From Paraburkholderia piptadeniae (GTDB lineage Bacteria; Pseudomonadota; Gammaproteobacteria; Burkholderiales; Burkholderiaceae), in NCBI RefSeq assembly GCF_900007165.1, contig NZ_CYGY02000038.1:48171-112170 (forward strand): 64,000 nucleotides of DNA, written 5' to 3'. Shown here in pieces: positions 53,206-61,807 of the stretch. Made by a program: the position numbers and the translations under genes. Position 1 is the stretch's first letter, and every line of letters starts with the position of its first letter. The notes beneath the pieces were generated by a model. It searched no databases. It was not told the origin of the DNA and saw only the letters and a list, made by a program, of their open reading frames with translations.

Positions 53206-53351
53206 ACCCGACAGGCGATGCGCCGCCTGCAAGCCTTTCGTTACATTCCGTCCGCGTCGGATTCCCATGCGTAATACAATACCGGCGACAATCCGGCGGG
53301 CCGATCCCATCCCTGAACCCCTGCTCGCCGCCTCGCGGCGGCCACTAACCG

Positions 53352-54107
53352 ATGCTGGCAGAACAACGTCACCAATACATTCTGGCCAAGGTCACCAAGA
53401 CGGGCGCACTGTCGGTCGCCGAGCTGGTTCGCGAGCTGAACGTATCGCGCGAAACGATTCGCCGCGATCTGAACGCACTCGCCGAGCGCGGCCTGATCGT
53501 CACGACGCATGGCGGCGCGCTGTCGAGCGACCGGCGCGAGCCCGATCTCGACACGCGCGAGGCCGCGAACGCGAGCGCGAAGCGCGCGATCGGCGAGTGC
53601 GCGGCGCAACTGGTGCCCGACGGCGCGTCGGTCATCATCGATTCCGGCAGCACGACGCACGCCGTCGCGCGCGCGCTGACGGACCGCCACCGGCTGGCCG
53701 TCTACACGAACGACTGGCGCATCGCGCTTTTGCTCGGACGCCGCAACGACAATCGCGTGACGCTGCTGGGCGGCGAGCTGTCGGACAACGAAGACGCCGC
53801 GTTCGGCCTCGATACGATTCATCAGTTGTCGCACTATCACGCGGACTTCGCGCTGATCGGCGCGGGCGGCATCACGCCGGACGCGCAGCTGTCCGACTAC
53901 TCGCGCATGGCGGCCGAGGTGCGCGGCCAGATGATCGCGGCCGGCAACACGGTGATCGTCGTCGCCGACAATTCGAAGTTCGGCCGCGTGACGCCCGTGC
54001 GCATCGACGGGCTGGAGAAGGCGCGCTACGTCGTGACGGAACTCGCGCCGGATCGCACGCTCGCGAAGGCGATCACTGCACGCGGCCCGGAAATCCTGAT
54101 CGCGTGA
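53352..54107 (+). CDS. DeoR-family transcriptional regulator
   Basis: A 251-residue repressor with N-terminal helix-turn-helix (LSVAELVRELNVSRETIRRDL) and the DeoR sensor domain typical of sugar-phosphate sensing (VIIDSGSTTHAVARAL, VIVVADNSKFGRV). It is convergent with phnW, sharing a hairpin at the junction. It may control phosphonate use or an unlinked sugar operon; the sequence does not say which. It starts at ATG 53352. Confidence 0.9.
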   Translation: MLAEQRHQYILAKVTKTGALSVAELVRELNVSRETIRRDLNALAERGLIVTTHGGALSSDRREPDLDTREAANASAKRAIGECAAQLVPDGASVIIDSGSTTHAVARALTDRHRLAVYTNDWRIALLLGRRNDNRVTLLGGELSDNEDAAFGLDTIHQLSHYHADFALIGAGGITPDAQLSDYSRMAAEVRGQMIAAGNTVIVVADNSKFGRVTPVRIDGLEKARYVVTELAPDRTLAKAITARGPEILIA

Positions 54108-54133
54108 GTGAAGCGCGTCGCTTCATTTCACGC
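54102..54133. terminator. bidirectional hairpin embedded in the 3' ends of deoR-type gene and phnW
   Basis: Left arm GCGTGAGTGAAGCG (54102-54115) pairs with CGCTTCATTTCACGC (54119-54133), leaving a 3-base loop and a small bulge. It covers both stop codons of the convergent genes, which are only 15 bp apart. Confidence 0.65.
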
Positions 54134-55235
54134 TGAGGCCGAGCTGCGCCAGCGTCCGGCCGATGGCGGCGACGGCGTTGTGCATCTCGTTGGTGTCGAT
54201 CGAGCCGATGCAGCCGACCCGGAACGTCTCCACCTCCGTGAGCTTGCCCGGGTACAGGATGTAGCCCGCTTCCCTCACGGCTGCATAAAACTCCGCAAAA
54301 CGCCACTTCGGATCGCGCGGCGCATGAAATGTGACGATCACGGGCGCCTGCACGTCGGCCGGGAGGAACGTGTCGAAACCGAGCGCCTTCATGCCATCGA
54401 CGAGCGCCGCGCAGTTGCGCGCATAGCGCGCGCCTCGCGCCGGCTGGCCGCCTTCCGCGATGAACTGGTCGAGCGCGGTGCGCAGCGCGGCCATCACATG
54501 CGTCGGTGGCGTAAAGCGCCATTGTGTGGTCTTTTGCATGTATGCGTACTGATCGTACAGGTCGAGCGCAAGCGACGGCGAGCGGCCCTCGCATGCCTCC
54601 AGCACACTGCGCCGCACGATCACGAAGCCCATCCCCGGCACGCCTTCCAGACACTTGCCGCTCGCCGACACCAGCGCGTCAATGCCGCCGTTGCGCAAGT
54701 CGATCGGCAGCGCGCCGAACGAGCTCATCGCATCGACGATCAGACTCTTGCCGTGGTGCTTGCACACGGCCGCGATCTCGTCGAGCGGATTGAGCAGGCC
54801 CGCGCTCGTCTCCAGATGCACCTGCGCGACGTGCGTGATGCGCGGATCGCGGTTGAACGCGTCTTCGATGGCGAGGGCGCTGGTCGGCTCGTCTTCGCGC
54901 AGAGGCAACTCCACCCATGCGATGCCGAGGCGTTGCAGCACCTTGATGATGCGGGCGCAATACGCGCCGTTGTTCGGCACCAGTACGCGGCCGTCGCGCG
55001 GCACCAGCGTGCCCAGCGCGGCCTCGACAGAGAACGTGCCGCTGCCCTGAAGCGGCACGCAGACGTACTCATTTGCTCCGTGTACGATCTCGACGAGATC
55101 GTTGCAGACGCTCTGCGTGATGCCGTTGAACGCGGCGTCCCACGAACCCCAGTCGCGCAGCATCGCTTCGCGCGTTGCAGGCGAGGTCGTCAGGGGTCCT
55201 GGCGTCAGCAGGATAGGGTCGTTTCCAGGAATCAC
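54123..55235 (-). CDS. phnW: 2-aminoethylphosphonate--pyruvate transaminase
   Basis: A 370-residue PLP enzyme that converts 2-aminoethylphosphonate and pyruvate to phosphonoacetaldehyde and alanine. The start LLTPGPLTTSPATREAM is the PhnW signature. The PLP Asp and Ser lie in LIVDAMSSFGALP, and the Schiff-base Lys is in ALVSASGKCLEGVPG. The start codon is GTG at 55235, supported by AAGGAGG four bases upstream. It is divergent from the phosphonate importer operon and catalyses the first step of the pathway encoded to its right. Confidence 0.95.
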   Translation of the reverse strand: MIPGNDPILLTPGPLTTSPATREAMLRDWGSWDAAFNGITQSVCNDLVEIVHGANEYVCVPLQGSGTFSVEAALGTLVPRDGRVLVPNNGAYCARIIKVLQRLGIAWVELPLREDEPTSALAIEDAFNRDPRITHVAQVHLETSAGLLNPLDEIAAVCKHHGKSLIVDAMSSFGALPIDLRNGGIDALVSASGKCLEGVPGMGFVIVRRSVLEACEGRSPSLALDLYDQYAYMQKTTQWRFTPPTHVMAALRTALDQFIAEGGQPARGARYARNCAALVDGMKALGFDTFLPADVQAPVIVTFHAPRDPKWRFAEFYAAVREAGYILYPGKLTEVETFRVGCIGSIDTNEMHNAVAAIGRTLAQLGLSVK

Positions 55236-55582
55236 ACAGCCTCCTTCAAAATCAGTGAAATGCGAGCGAAACGCGCATTGGCCGGCGCGTGTTGCATTGC
55301 ATATTATTGGCTGATTGTGTCATTTTGTGGAAATGTGCAGACTCTTCATGTCGCTGTCACAAAAAGAGACGATCCTTGCCGTGCCCGTTCAGGCAAGGCA
55401 GTCCGGAGCGAGTAATCGTCAAAGGAATGTCCTGGCGCAAACGCCGCAAAAAAAAGTTGTCAGCAATCTGCAATTTGCACGGCTTCGGCCGCGAGGTCGG
55501 GCGGATGCCCCTTTCGGGGCGCCGCACGGACACCACCACTATCGGGTTACCACAGGTTTTTTTGCCTTTCGGAGAGAACGAC
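55236..55582. promoter_or_regulatory. divergent phnW/phnS control region
   Basis: This 347-bp region between divergent phnW and phnS must contain both promoters. The section 55290-55340 is locally AT-rich (TATTATTGGCTGATTGTGTC). The GntR-type regulator encoded downstream is the likely ligand. I cannot identify a firm operator. GGAGAG at 55571-55576 is the phnS ribosome site. Confidence 0.45.
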
Positions 55583-56671
55583 ATGAAAAAGACGGATCAC
55601 CTTCGCTCGACGGGCCGCATTGCGCGCAAGCTGCTGCCCGCACTCGTCGCGGCAGCGGCGTTCGGCGGCGCGATGTCCGCGCACGCGGCGGGCGCGGTCG
55701 TGCTGTACACGGCTGACGGCCTCGAAAACCTCTACAAGGACGTGCTGCCCGCGTTCGAGAAGCAGGAAGGCGTGAAGGTCAATATCGTGACGGCAGGCAG
55801 CGGCGAAGTCGTGAACCGCGCGACCGTCGAAAAGGACGCGCCGAAGGCGGACGTGATCGTCACGCTGCCGCCGTTCATCCAGCAGGCGGCGCAAGCGGGC
55901 CTGCTGCAGAACTACGAGAGCGTGAACTACAAGAACGTGCCAGCGATCGCGAAAGCGTCCGACGGCGCGTGGGCCACGTTCGTCAACAACTACTTCTCGT
56001 TCGCGATCAATCCGGAAGTGGTGAAGAACCAGCCGAAGACGTTCGCCGATCTGCTGCATCCCGACTACAGCGGCAAGGTCGCGTATTCGAACCCGGCGAC
56101 GGCGGGCGACGGCATGGCCGTGATCATCCTGACGACGTCGCTGATGGGCGAAGACAAGGCTTTCGACTATCTGAAGAAGCTGGAGCAGAGCGCCAAGTTC
56201 CACACGAAGGGCACGGGCTATCTGGACGTGCTGCTTTCGCGTAACGAAATCGCCGTTGCCAACGGCGATCTGCAGATGGATCTCGACGACGCGGCGAACG
56301 GCGGCCTGTCGCTCAAGCCGATCTTCCTCGCCGCCGAGCCGGGTGGCCAGCCGACCACGTTCCAGTTGCCGTACGCGATCGGCCTGATCAAGAACGGCCC
56401 GAACCAGGCGCAAGGCAAGAAGCTGATCGACTATCTGATGTCGACGGAAGTGCAGGCGAAGGTGCCCGACATCTTCGGCATTCCGGGCCGCACCGACGTG
56501 CCGCTCGCCGGCAAGAACGGCACGGCCGTCAAGCAGGCGATCTCGGGCGTGAAGCTGATCTCCGTCGACTGGAACCAGGTGATGTCGAAGAAGGCCGACT
56601 GGACGGCTCGCTGGAAGAACGACGTGATTGGCAACTCGGGCAAGCAGCTCGAAGTCGTCAAGCCGAAATAA
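55583..56671 (+). CDS. phnS: 2-aminoethylphosphonate ABC transporter substrate-binding protein
   Basis: A 362-residue periplasmic protein of the extracellular solute-binding type. The signal peptide (residues about 1-36, cleaved after AHA) is followed by AGAVVLYTADGLENLYKDVL. It binds 2-aminoethylphosphonate for import. It heads the phnSTUV operon; ATG 55583 follows GGAGAG. The 131-bp gap before phnT is larger than the other gaps in the operon, suggesting a processing or attenuation site that favours binding-protein expression. Confidence 0.9.
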   Translation: MKKTDHLRSTGRIARKLLPALVAAAAFGGAMSAHAAGAVVLYTADGLENLYKDVLPAFEKQEGVKVNIVTAGSGEVVNRATVEKDAPKADVIVTLPPFIQQAAQAGLLQNYESVNYKNVPAIAKASDGAWATFVNNYFSFAINPEVVKNQPKTFADLLHPDYSGKVAYSNPATAGDGMAVIILTTSLMGEDKAFDYLKKLEQSAKFHTKGTGYLDVLLSRNEIAVANGDLQMDLDDAANGGLSLKPIFLAAEPGGQPTTFQLPYAIGLIKNGPNQAQGKKLIDYLMSTEVQAKVPDIFGIPGRTDVPLAGKNGTAVKQAISGVKLISVDWNQVMSKKADWTARWKNDVIGNSGKQLEVVKPK

Positions 56672-56802
56672 TCACGGCGTCTGATGGAAGGGACGCGCGG
56701 CGTGACGATAGTCGCGCCGCGCGCAAGGCATTTGATGCACCGGATGTGCCTGACGCATCCGGTGCTGCAATACAAGCTCACCAACGCAGGAGGATGGACC
56801 CG

Positions 56803-57906
56803 GTGAACACTGCAACAACCCTTGCTGGTTCAGGCGCGCTGGACGCCACTCCGCGAGCGGAAGGCGTCGCTCGCACAAGCGAGCCCGGCGGCGTGCAGAT
56901 CGAGCATCTGACGGTGCGCTTCGGTTCGCGCACGGTGCTCGACGATCTGTCGCTGACGATCGAGCGCGGCGAACTGTTGACCGTGCTCGGCCGCAGCGGC
57001 TGCGGCAAGACGACGTTGCTGCGCTTCATCGCCGGTTTCATCGAGGCCGACGGCCTCGCCGGCACGCTGACGGTCGCGGGCCGCGACCTCACGCACGTGC
57101 CGCCGCACAAGCGCAATCTGGGCCTGCTGTTCCAGAGCTATGCGCTGTTTCCGCATCTGTCCGTATTCGAGAACGTCGCATTCGGCCTGCGCGCGCGCCG
57201 CATTTCGACGAAGGAAATCGCGCGACGTGTCGCCGATTCGCTGAAGCTCGTGCAGCTCGGCGATGCCGGTCACGTGATGCCCGCGCAACTGTCGGGCGGC
57301 ATGCAGCAGCGCGTGGCGCTCGCGCGCGCGCTCGTGATCGAGCCGGACGTGCTGCTGCTCGACGAGCCGTTGTCCGCGCTCGACGCCAATCTGCGCGCGT
57401 CGGTGCGTTCCGAACTCAAGGCGCTGCATGAGCGCCTGCCGAATCTGACGATCGTCTGCGTGACGCACGATCAGGACGACGCACTCGTGTTGTCCGATCG
57501 CACGCTGCTGATGCGCGACGGCTACATCGCGCAGCTCGGCACGCCGCAGGATCTGTACGACAAGCCGAGCGACGCGTTCGTCGCGCGCTATCTCGGCGCG
57601 GCCAATCTGCTGCCGCCGAACGTCGCGTTCGCGCTCGGCGATGCGCGCCATGCGGAGCGCGAGCGCGTCGCGTGCCTGCGTCCCGAGGCGATGCGCATTG
57701 TGCCGCTCGGCGAAGGGCAGTTGCACGGCACGATTGCATCCGTCGAATGGTACGGCTCGGTGCTGTCCGTGCAGGTCGCGCTCGACGCGATGCCGGGCGA
57801 GCCCGTGCACGTTTCGATGCAGCGCGGCAGCGGTGTGATGCCCGAAAAGGGCGCGCGGATTTCCTTGCGTTACGAGGCAGACGATGTCGTCCTTATCAAG
57901 CCCTGA
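56803..57906 (+). CDS. phnT: 2-aminoethylphosphonate ABC transporter ATP-binding protein
   Basis: A 367-residue ATPase with Walker A LGRSGCGKTTLLR, Q-loop FQSYALFPHLSVFENV, signature LSGGMQQRVALARAL, Walker B VLLLDEPLSALD and a C-terminal TOBE-like domain. GTG 56803 is preferred because AGGAGG ends nine bases before it. The in-frame ATG at 56794 abuts that site and is too close. It powers phosphonate uptake with PhnU and PhnV; its 3' end overlaps phnU by 23 bp. Confidence 0.9.
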   Translation: MNTATTLAGSGALDATPRAEGVARTSEPGGVQIEHLTVRFGSRTVLDDLSLTIERGELLTVLGRSGCGKTTLLRFIAGFIEADGLAGTLTVAGRDLTHVPPHKRNLGLLFQSYALFPHLSVFENVAFGLRARRISTKEIARRVADSLKLVQLGDAGHVMPAQLSGGMQQRVALARALVIEPDVLLLDEPLSALDANLRASVRSELKALHERLPNLTIVCVTHDQDDALVLSDRTLLMRDGYIAQLGTPQDLYDKPSDAFVARYLGAANLLPPNVAFALGDARHAERERVACLRPEAMRIVPLGEGQLHGTIASVEWYGSVLSVQVALDAMPGEPVHVSMQRGSGVMPEKGARISLRYEADDVVLIKP

Positions 57907-58804
57907 CGCGCTCGCCAACCGCGACGCACTGCGCGCCGCAACGGCCGCGTCGCATGCGGCGGCGAAGCGCCGGCGCGAACGCATGTCGCAATGGCATTTG
58001 CTGTTTCTCGCCGTATTCGTGCTCGGCCCGCTCGTGATCTATCCGCTCGTGCGTCTCGTGATGCTGAGCCTGACGGGCGCGCATGGGCTGAGCTTTCACG
58101 CGTACTCGGCGTTCTTCCGGAATCCGGAGACGAGCGGCGTGATCGGCACGACGCTGTGGATCCTGTTCGCGAGCGCGGGCCTCGCGTCCGTTCTCGGCGT
58201 CGCGCTCGCGTCGCTGCTGTTCTTCAAGCCGTTTCCGGGCGCGCGGCTCGTCACGCGTTTTCTCGAGCTGTTCGTGGCGTTCCCGTCGTTTCTCGTCGCG
58301 TTCACGCTGATCTTTCTGTACGGCTCGCAAGGCTCCGTCAGCATCGGGCTGCAACGGCTCTTTCATCTCGAAGCGCCGCCGCTCGATTTCCTGTTCGGCA
58401 TCGGCGGCGTGATTCTCGCGGAAGTGGTGTTCTACGCGCCGTTCGTCGTGCGTCCGACGCTCGCGTCGTTCGCGATGCTCGACATGCGTCTGATCGAAGC
58501 GGCGCGCAGCCTCGGCGCGAATGGCTGGATGGTCGCGTTTCGCGTGATCGTGCCGCTCGCGTGGCCGGGCATCGCGGCGGGGACGATCCTGTGCTTCCTG
58601 CTGACGCTGAACGAGTTCGGCATTCTGCTTGTGCTAGGCAGCGCGCATCTGATCACGCTGCCCGTGGCGATCTACAGCTCGGCCACCGTCGATCTCGATC
58701 TGCCGACGGCGGCCGCGGGCGCCGTCGTGATGCTCGCGATGTCGCTGTCGTTGTATGCGCTGTACCGCCAGGTCAACCGGCGCAAGGTGGGAGGGGCGAA
58801 GTAA
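57884..58804 (+). CDS. phnU: 2-aminoethylphosphonate ABC transporter permease
   Basis: A 306-residue inner-membrane permease with about six helices and the BPD_transp_1 coupling loop EAARSLGANGWMVAFRVIVP. The N-terminal 30 residues are hydrophilic (AAKRRRERMSQW). It overlaps phnT by 23 bp at its start and phnV by one base at its stop (TAATG), so translation is coupled. It forms the heteromeric channel with PhnV. Confidence 0.9.
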   Translation: MSSLSSPDALANRDALRAATAASHAAAKRRRERMSQWHLLFLAVFVLGPLVIYPLVRLVMLSLTGAHGLSFHAYSAFFRNPETSGVIGTTLWILFASAGLASVLGVALASLLFFKPFPGARLVTRFLELFVAFPSFLVAFTLIFLYGSQGSVSIGLQRLFHLEAPPLDFLFGIGGVILAEVVFYAPFVVRPTLASFAMLDMRLIEAARSLGANGWMVAFRVIVPLAWPGIAAGTILCFLLTLNEFGILLVLGSAHLITLPVAIYSSATVDLDLPTAAAGAVVMLAMSLSLYALYRQVNRRKVGGAK

Positions 58805-59664
58805 TGTCCGACGTCGATCAAACCGTGCTCCCGGCCGTGCATCATCGCGCGCGGCCCGTTCAACACAGGCTCGTCACGCGCATTGCCAGCGGTCTCTTCA
58901 TGGCGTTCGCCGCATTGCTGTGCTTCTGGCTCTTCGTGCTGCCCGTGATCGTCGTTGCGCTGTCGAGCGTCGCCGCGCACTGGTCGGGCACGATCCTGCC
59001 CGACGGCTTCAGCATGCGCTGGTTCGAGCGCCTCGGCGGCAGCGATTTCGATGCGCTTGTGACCAGTCTGCAAATCGGCTTCGGCGTCGCGATTCTCGGC
59101 ACCGTGCTCGGACTGTGGCTCGCGCTCGCGCTCGAAGGGCGCGACCGGCGCGGCCTCGGCGCCCTCGTCGATACGATCGCGATGGTGCCCAACGGCGTGC
59201 CGAGCGTCGTGCTCGGTCTCGCCGTGCTGATTGCGTATCACAAGAAACCGCTCGATCTGTCGAGCTCGGCCGCCATCGTCGTGTTCGTGCAGCTGGCGCT
59301 GGTGCTGCCGTTCTGTTATCGCTGCGCGGCGGCGGCGTTGCGGCCGGAACTGACGATCCTGCGCGAAGCGGCCGCGAGCCTCGGTGCGCCGCCGTCGATG
59401 GTGCTGCGCCGTGTCGTGCTGCCGCAACTGGTGCCCGCGATCCGCGCGTCTCTTGCGCTCGGCTTCGCGCTGTCGCTCGGCGAGCTGGGCGCCACGCTGA
59501 CTGTTTATCCGCCGGGTTTCGCGACGGTGCCGATCGTCGTGGTCGGCCAGGTCGAACGCGGCTATTACCTGCCGGCGTCCGCGCTGTCGCTGGTTCTGCT
59601 GCTCGCGTCGCTGGCTGCGCTGCTGCTGATCGCCGCGCGCGTGCCGCGCCGTCGCGTGGACTGA
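58804..59664 (+). CDS. phnV: 2-aminoethylphosphonate ABC transporter permease
   Basis: A 286-residue second permease of the importer. The coupling motif is EAAASLGAPPSMVLRRVVLP, and GFALSLGELGATLTVYPPGF is typical of the PhnV/FbpB-like group. The start ATG 58804 shares its A with the last base of the phnU stop (TAATG); the longer frame from 57991 only shadows phnU. Six or more hydrophobic helices are visible. Confidence 0.9.
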   Translation: MSDVDQTVLPAVHHRARPVQHRLVTRIASGLFMAFAALLCFWLFVLPVIVVALSSVAAHWSGTILPDGFSMRWFERLGGSDFDALVTSLQIGFGVAILGTVLGLWLALALEGRDRRGLGALVDTIAMVPNGVPSVVLGLAVLIAYHKKPLDLSSSAAIVVFVQLALVLPFCYRCAAAALRPELTILREAAASLGAPPSMVLRRVVLPQLVPAIRASLALGFALSLGELGATLTVYPPGFATVPIVVVGQVERGYYLPASALSLVLLLASLAALLLIAARVPRRRVD

Positions 59665-59742
59665 CGACAACGTTTCCTGATTTTTCGTGAGGTGTGTCTG
59701 CGTCGGCACGCCTCGCATCGTGATGTGGCAAACATTGTCGAA

Positions 59743-60495
59743 ATGACCGAAAATATGGAAATCGTGTCGGATGATCGGATCGAGGTAGTCAGGCGGCATT
59801 CGCTGACGGCGCTGGTGCGCGACGAGATCGAGCGCAACATCGTCGACGGCAGGCTGGCGCCTGGCGACAAGCTCAACGAAGCCGACTGGGCCGCGCGTCT
59901 GCAGGTGTCGCGCGGTCCGGTGCGCGAGGCGTTTCGCGCGCTGGAGCAGGCCGGCCTCGTGCGCAACGAGAAGAACCGCGGCGTGTTCGTGCGTACGGTT
60001 TCGCTGGCGGAGGCCGACGAGATCTACGCGGTGCGCGCAGTGCTCGAACAGGCGGCGTGCCGGATGCTCGCGCAGCGTATCGACGCCGCGCAACTGGCCG
60101 CGCTGCGGGCGCATGTCGATGCGATGCATGCCGCGCTCGAGGCCGGCGATCACGATGTGTATGCGCGAGAGAACGTCGCATTCCACGATGCGATCGTCGC
60201 GATGGCGGGCAACGGCAAGCTGTATGAGACGTATCGCAGGCTGGTCGGCGAGTTGAGTCTTTTCAGGCGCGCGGCGCTCGGCGCGCGCGGCGACGCGATG
60301 GAGCGTTCGCTCGCCGAGCATCGCGCGATTCTGTCGGCGCTCGCCGCGCGCGATGCGGACGAAGCCGCGCGGCGGATGCTCGCGCACGTCGACGGCGGCA
60401 GGCAGCGCGCGCATGAAGCGGCCGAGCCGCATCGATCCGGTGAACGCGATGGTCGCAACGAACGGGACGACGGCTTGAGCGCGCTGCTCGCCTGA
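59743..60495 (+). CDS. phnR: GntR-family (FadR/FCD subgroup) regulator of phosphonate use, PhnR-like
   Basis: About 250 residues with an N-terminal GntR winged helix (LNEADWAARLQVSRGPVREAF) and a C-terminal FCD ligand domain with metal-binding His residues (ENVAFHDAIVAMAGNG and SLAEHRAILSAL). It sits inside the phn cluster between the transporter and phnA, so it most likely controls these genes in response to 2-aminoethylphosphonate or an intermediate. ATG 59743 and ATG 59755 are both possible starts; neither has a strong ribosome site. Confidence 0.83.
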   Translation: MTENMEIVSDDRIEVVRRHSLTALVRDEIERNIVDGRLAPGDKLNEADWAARLQVSRGPVREAFRALEQAGLVRNEKNRGVFVRTVSLAEADEIYAVRAVLEQAACRMLAQRIDAAQLAALRAHVDAMHAALEAGDHDVYARENVAFHDAIVAMAGNGKLYETYRRLVGELSLFRRAALGARGDAMERSLAEHRAILSALAARDADEAARRMLAHVDGGRQRAHEAAEPHRSGERDGRNERDDGLSALLA

Positions 60496-60547
60496 GTCGC
60501 CGGAACCAATGAAGAACACGCGTCAGCGACGCGTAGGGAAGAGAACA

Positions 60548-61807
60548 ATGGCAATCCAATCCGAACGTAGTGTTGAAGTGAATGGCCGCAGTTACCGGTT
60601 GCCGGCGACGCCGACAGTGGTCGTGTGCGTCGATGGCTGCGAGTACGACTATCTGGAAGCGGCCGTGAAGGCGGGCGTGGCGCCGTATATCGGCAAGATG
60701 CTGCGCGACGGCGCGGCGTTCAGGGGCGACTGCGTGATTCCGTCGTTCACGAACCCGAACAACCTGTCGATTGTGTGCGGCGTGCCGCCTTCCGTGCATG
60801 GCATCTGCGGCAACTACTTCTGGGACCCGCAGGCCAACGGGGGCAAGGGCGCGGAAGTGATGATGAACGATCCCGCGTATCTGCGCGCGCCGACGCTGCT
60901 CGCGGCAGCCGCCGATGCGGGCGCGGCCGTCGCCGTCGTCACCGCGAAGGACAAGCTGCGCCGTCTGCTCGGCAACAAGATGAAGGGCATCTGCTTTTCT
61001 GCGGAGAAGGCCGACAAGGTGACGCTCGAAGAAAACGGCATCGGCGAAGTGCTCGATCTGGTCGGCCTGCCGTTGCCCGATGTGTACAGCGCGGGCCTTT
61101 CCGAATTTGTATTCGCCGCGGGCGTGCGGCTTGCGCGGACGCGCAAGCTCGACCTGATGTATTTGTCGACGACCGACTACATCCAGCACAAGTGGGCGCC
61201 CGGCACGGAGGGCGCGAACGCGTTCTACGCGATGATGGACGGCTATCTGGCGCAACTCGATGCGCTCGGCTGGGTGATCGGCTTGACCGCTGACCACGGC
61301 ATGAACGCGAAGCACGATCCGCAGACAGGCGAGCCGAACGTCATCTATTTGCAGGACCTGATGGACGAATGGCTCGGCGCGCGCGCGGCGCGCGTCATTC
61401 TGCCCATCACCGATCCGTACGTCGTGCATCACGGCGCGCTCGGGTCGTTCGCGACGATCTATCTGCCTTCGGATGCGAATGCGCGTCAGGTGATCGAGCG
61501 TCTGGGCGGCCTGAAGGATATCGAAGCCGTGCTCGACAACAAGGCCGCGTGCGAGCGCTTCGAACTGCCGAACGATCGCGTCGGCGACATCGTCGTCGTC
61601 AGCAGGAAGAATACTGCGCTCGGCACGCGTCGCGAAGAACATGACCTCTCGGGACTGACGGTGCCGCTGCGCTCGCACGGCGGACTGTCCGAGCAGGAAG
61701 TGCCGCTGCTCTTCAATCGACGCATCAGTGAAGCACGCGTCGCGGGCAAACGTCTGCGCAATTTCGACGTGTTCGATCTCGCGCTCAACCATCTGGCGAC
61801 ATCATGA
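60548..61807 (+). CDS. phnA: phosphonoacetate hydrolase
   Basis: A 419-residue zinc enzyme of the alkaline phosphatase superfamily that cleaves phosphonoacetate to acetate and phosphate. Metal and nucleophile residues are visible: Asp in VVVCVDGCEYDY, Thr in PSFTNPNNLSIVCG, Asp/His in STTDYIQHKW, Asp-His in TADHGMNAKHD, and His in SHGGLSEQEVPL. ATG 60548 follows GGGAAGAGAA. Its stop overlaps the phnY start by 4 bp (ATGA). It performs the last C-P bond-breaking step of the pathway. Confidence 0.95.
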   Translation: MAIQSERSVEVNGRSYRLPATPTVVVCVDGCEYDYLEAAVKAGVAPYIGKMLRDGAAFRGDCVIPSFTNPNNLSIVCGVPPSVHGICGNYFWDPQANGGKGAEVMMNDPAYLRAPTLLAAAADAGAAVAVVTAKDKLRRLLGNKMKGICFSAEKADKVTLEENGIGEVLDLVGLPLPDVYSAGLSEFVFAAGVRLARTRKLDLMYLSTTDYIQHKWAPGTEGANAFYAMMDGYLAQLDALGWVIGLTADHGMNAKHDPQTGEPNVIYLQDLMDEWLGARAARVILPITDPYVVHHGALGSFATIYLPSDANARQVIERLGGLKDIEAVLDNKAACERFELPNDRVGDIVVVSRKNTALGTRREEHDLSGLTVPLRSHGGLSEQEVPLLFNRRISEARVAGKRLRNFDVFDLALNHLATS

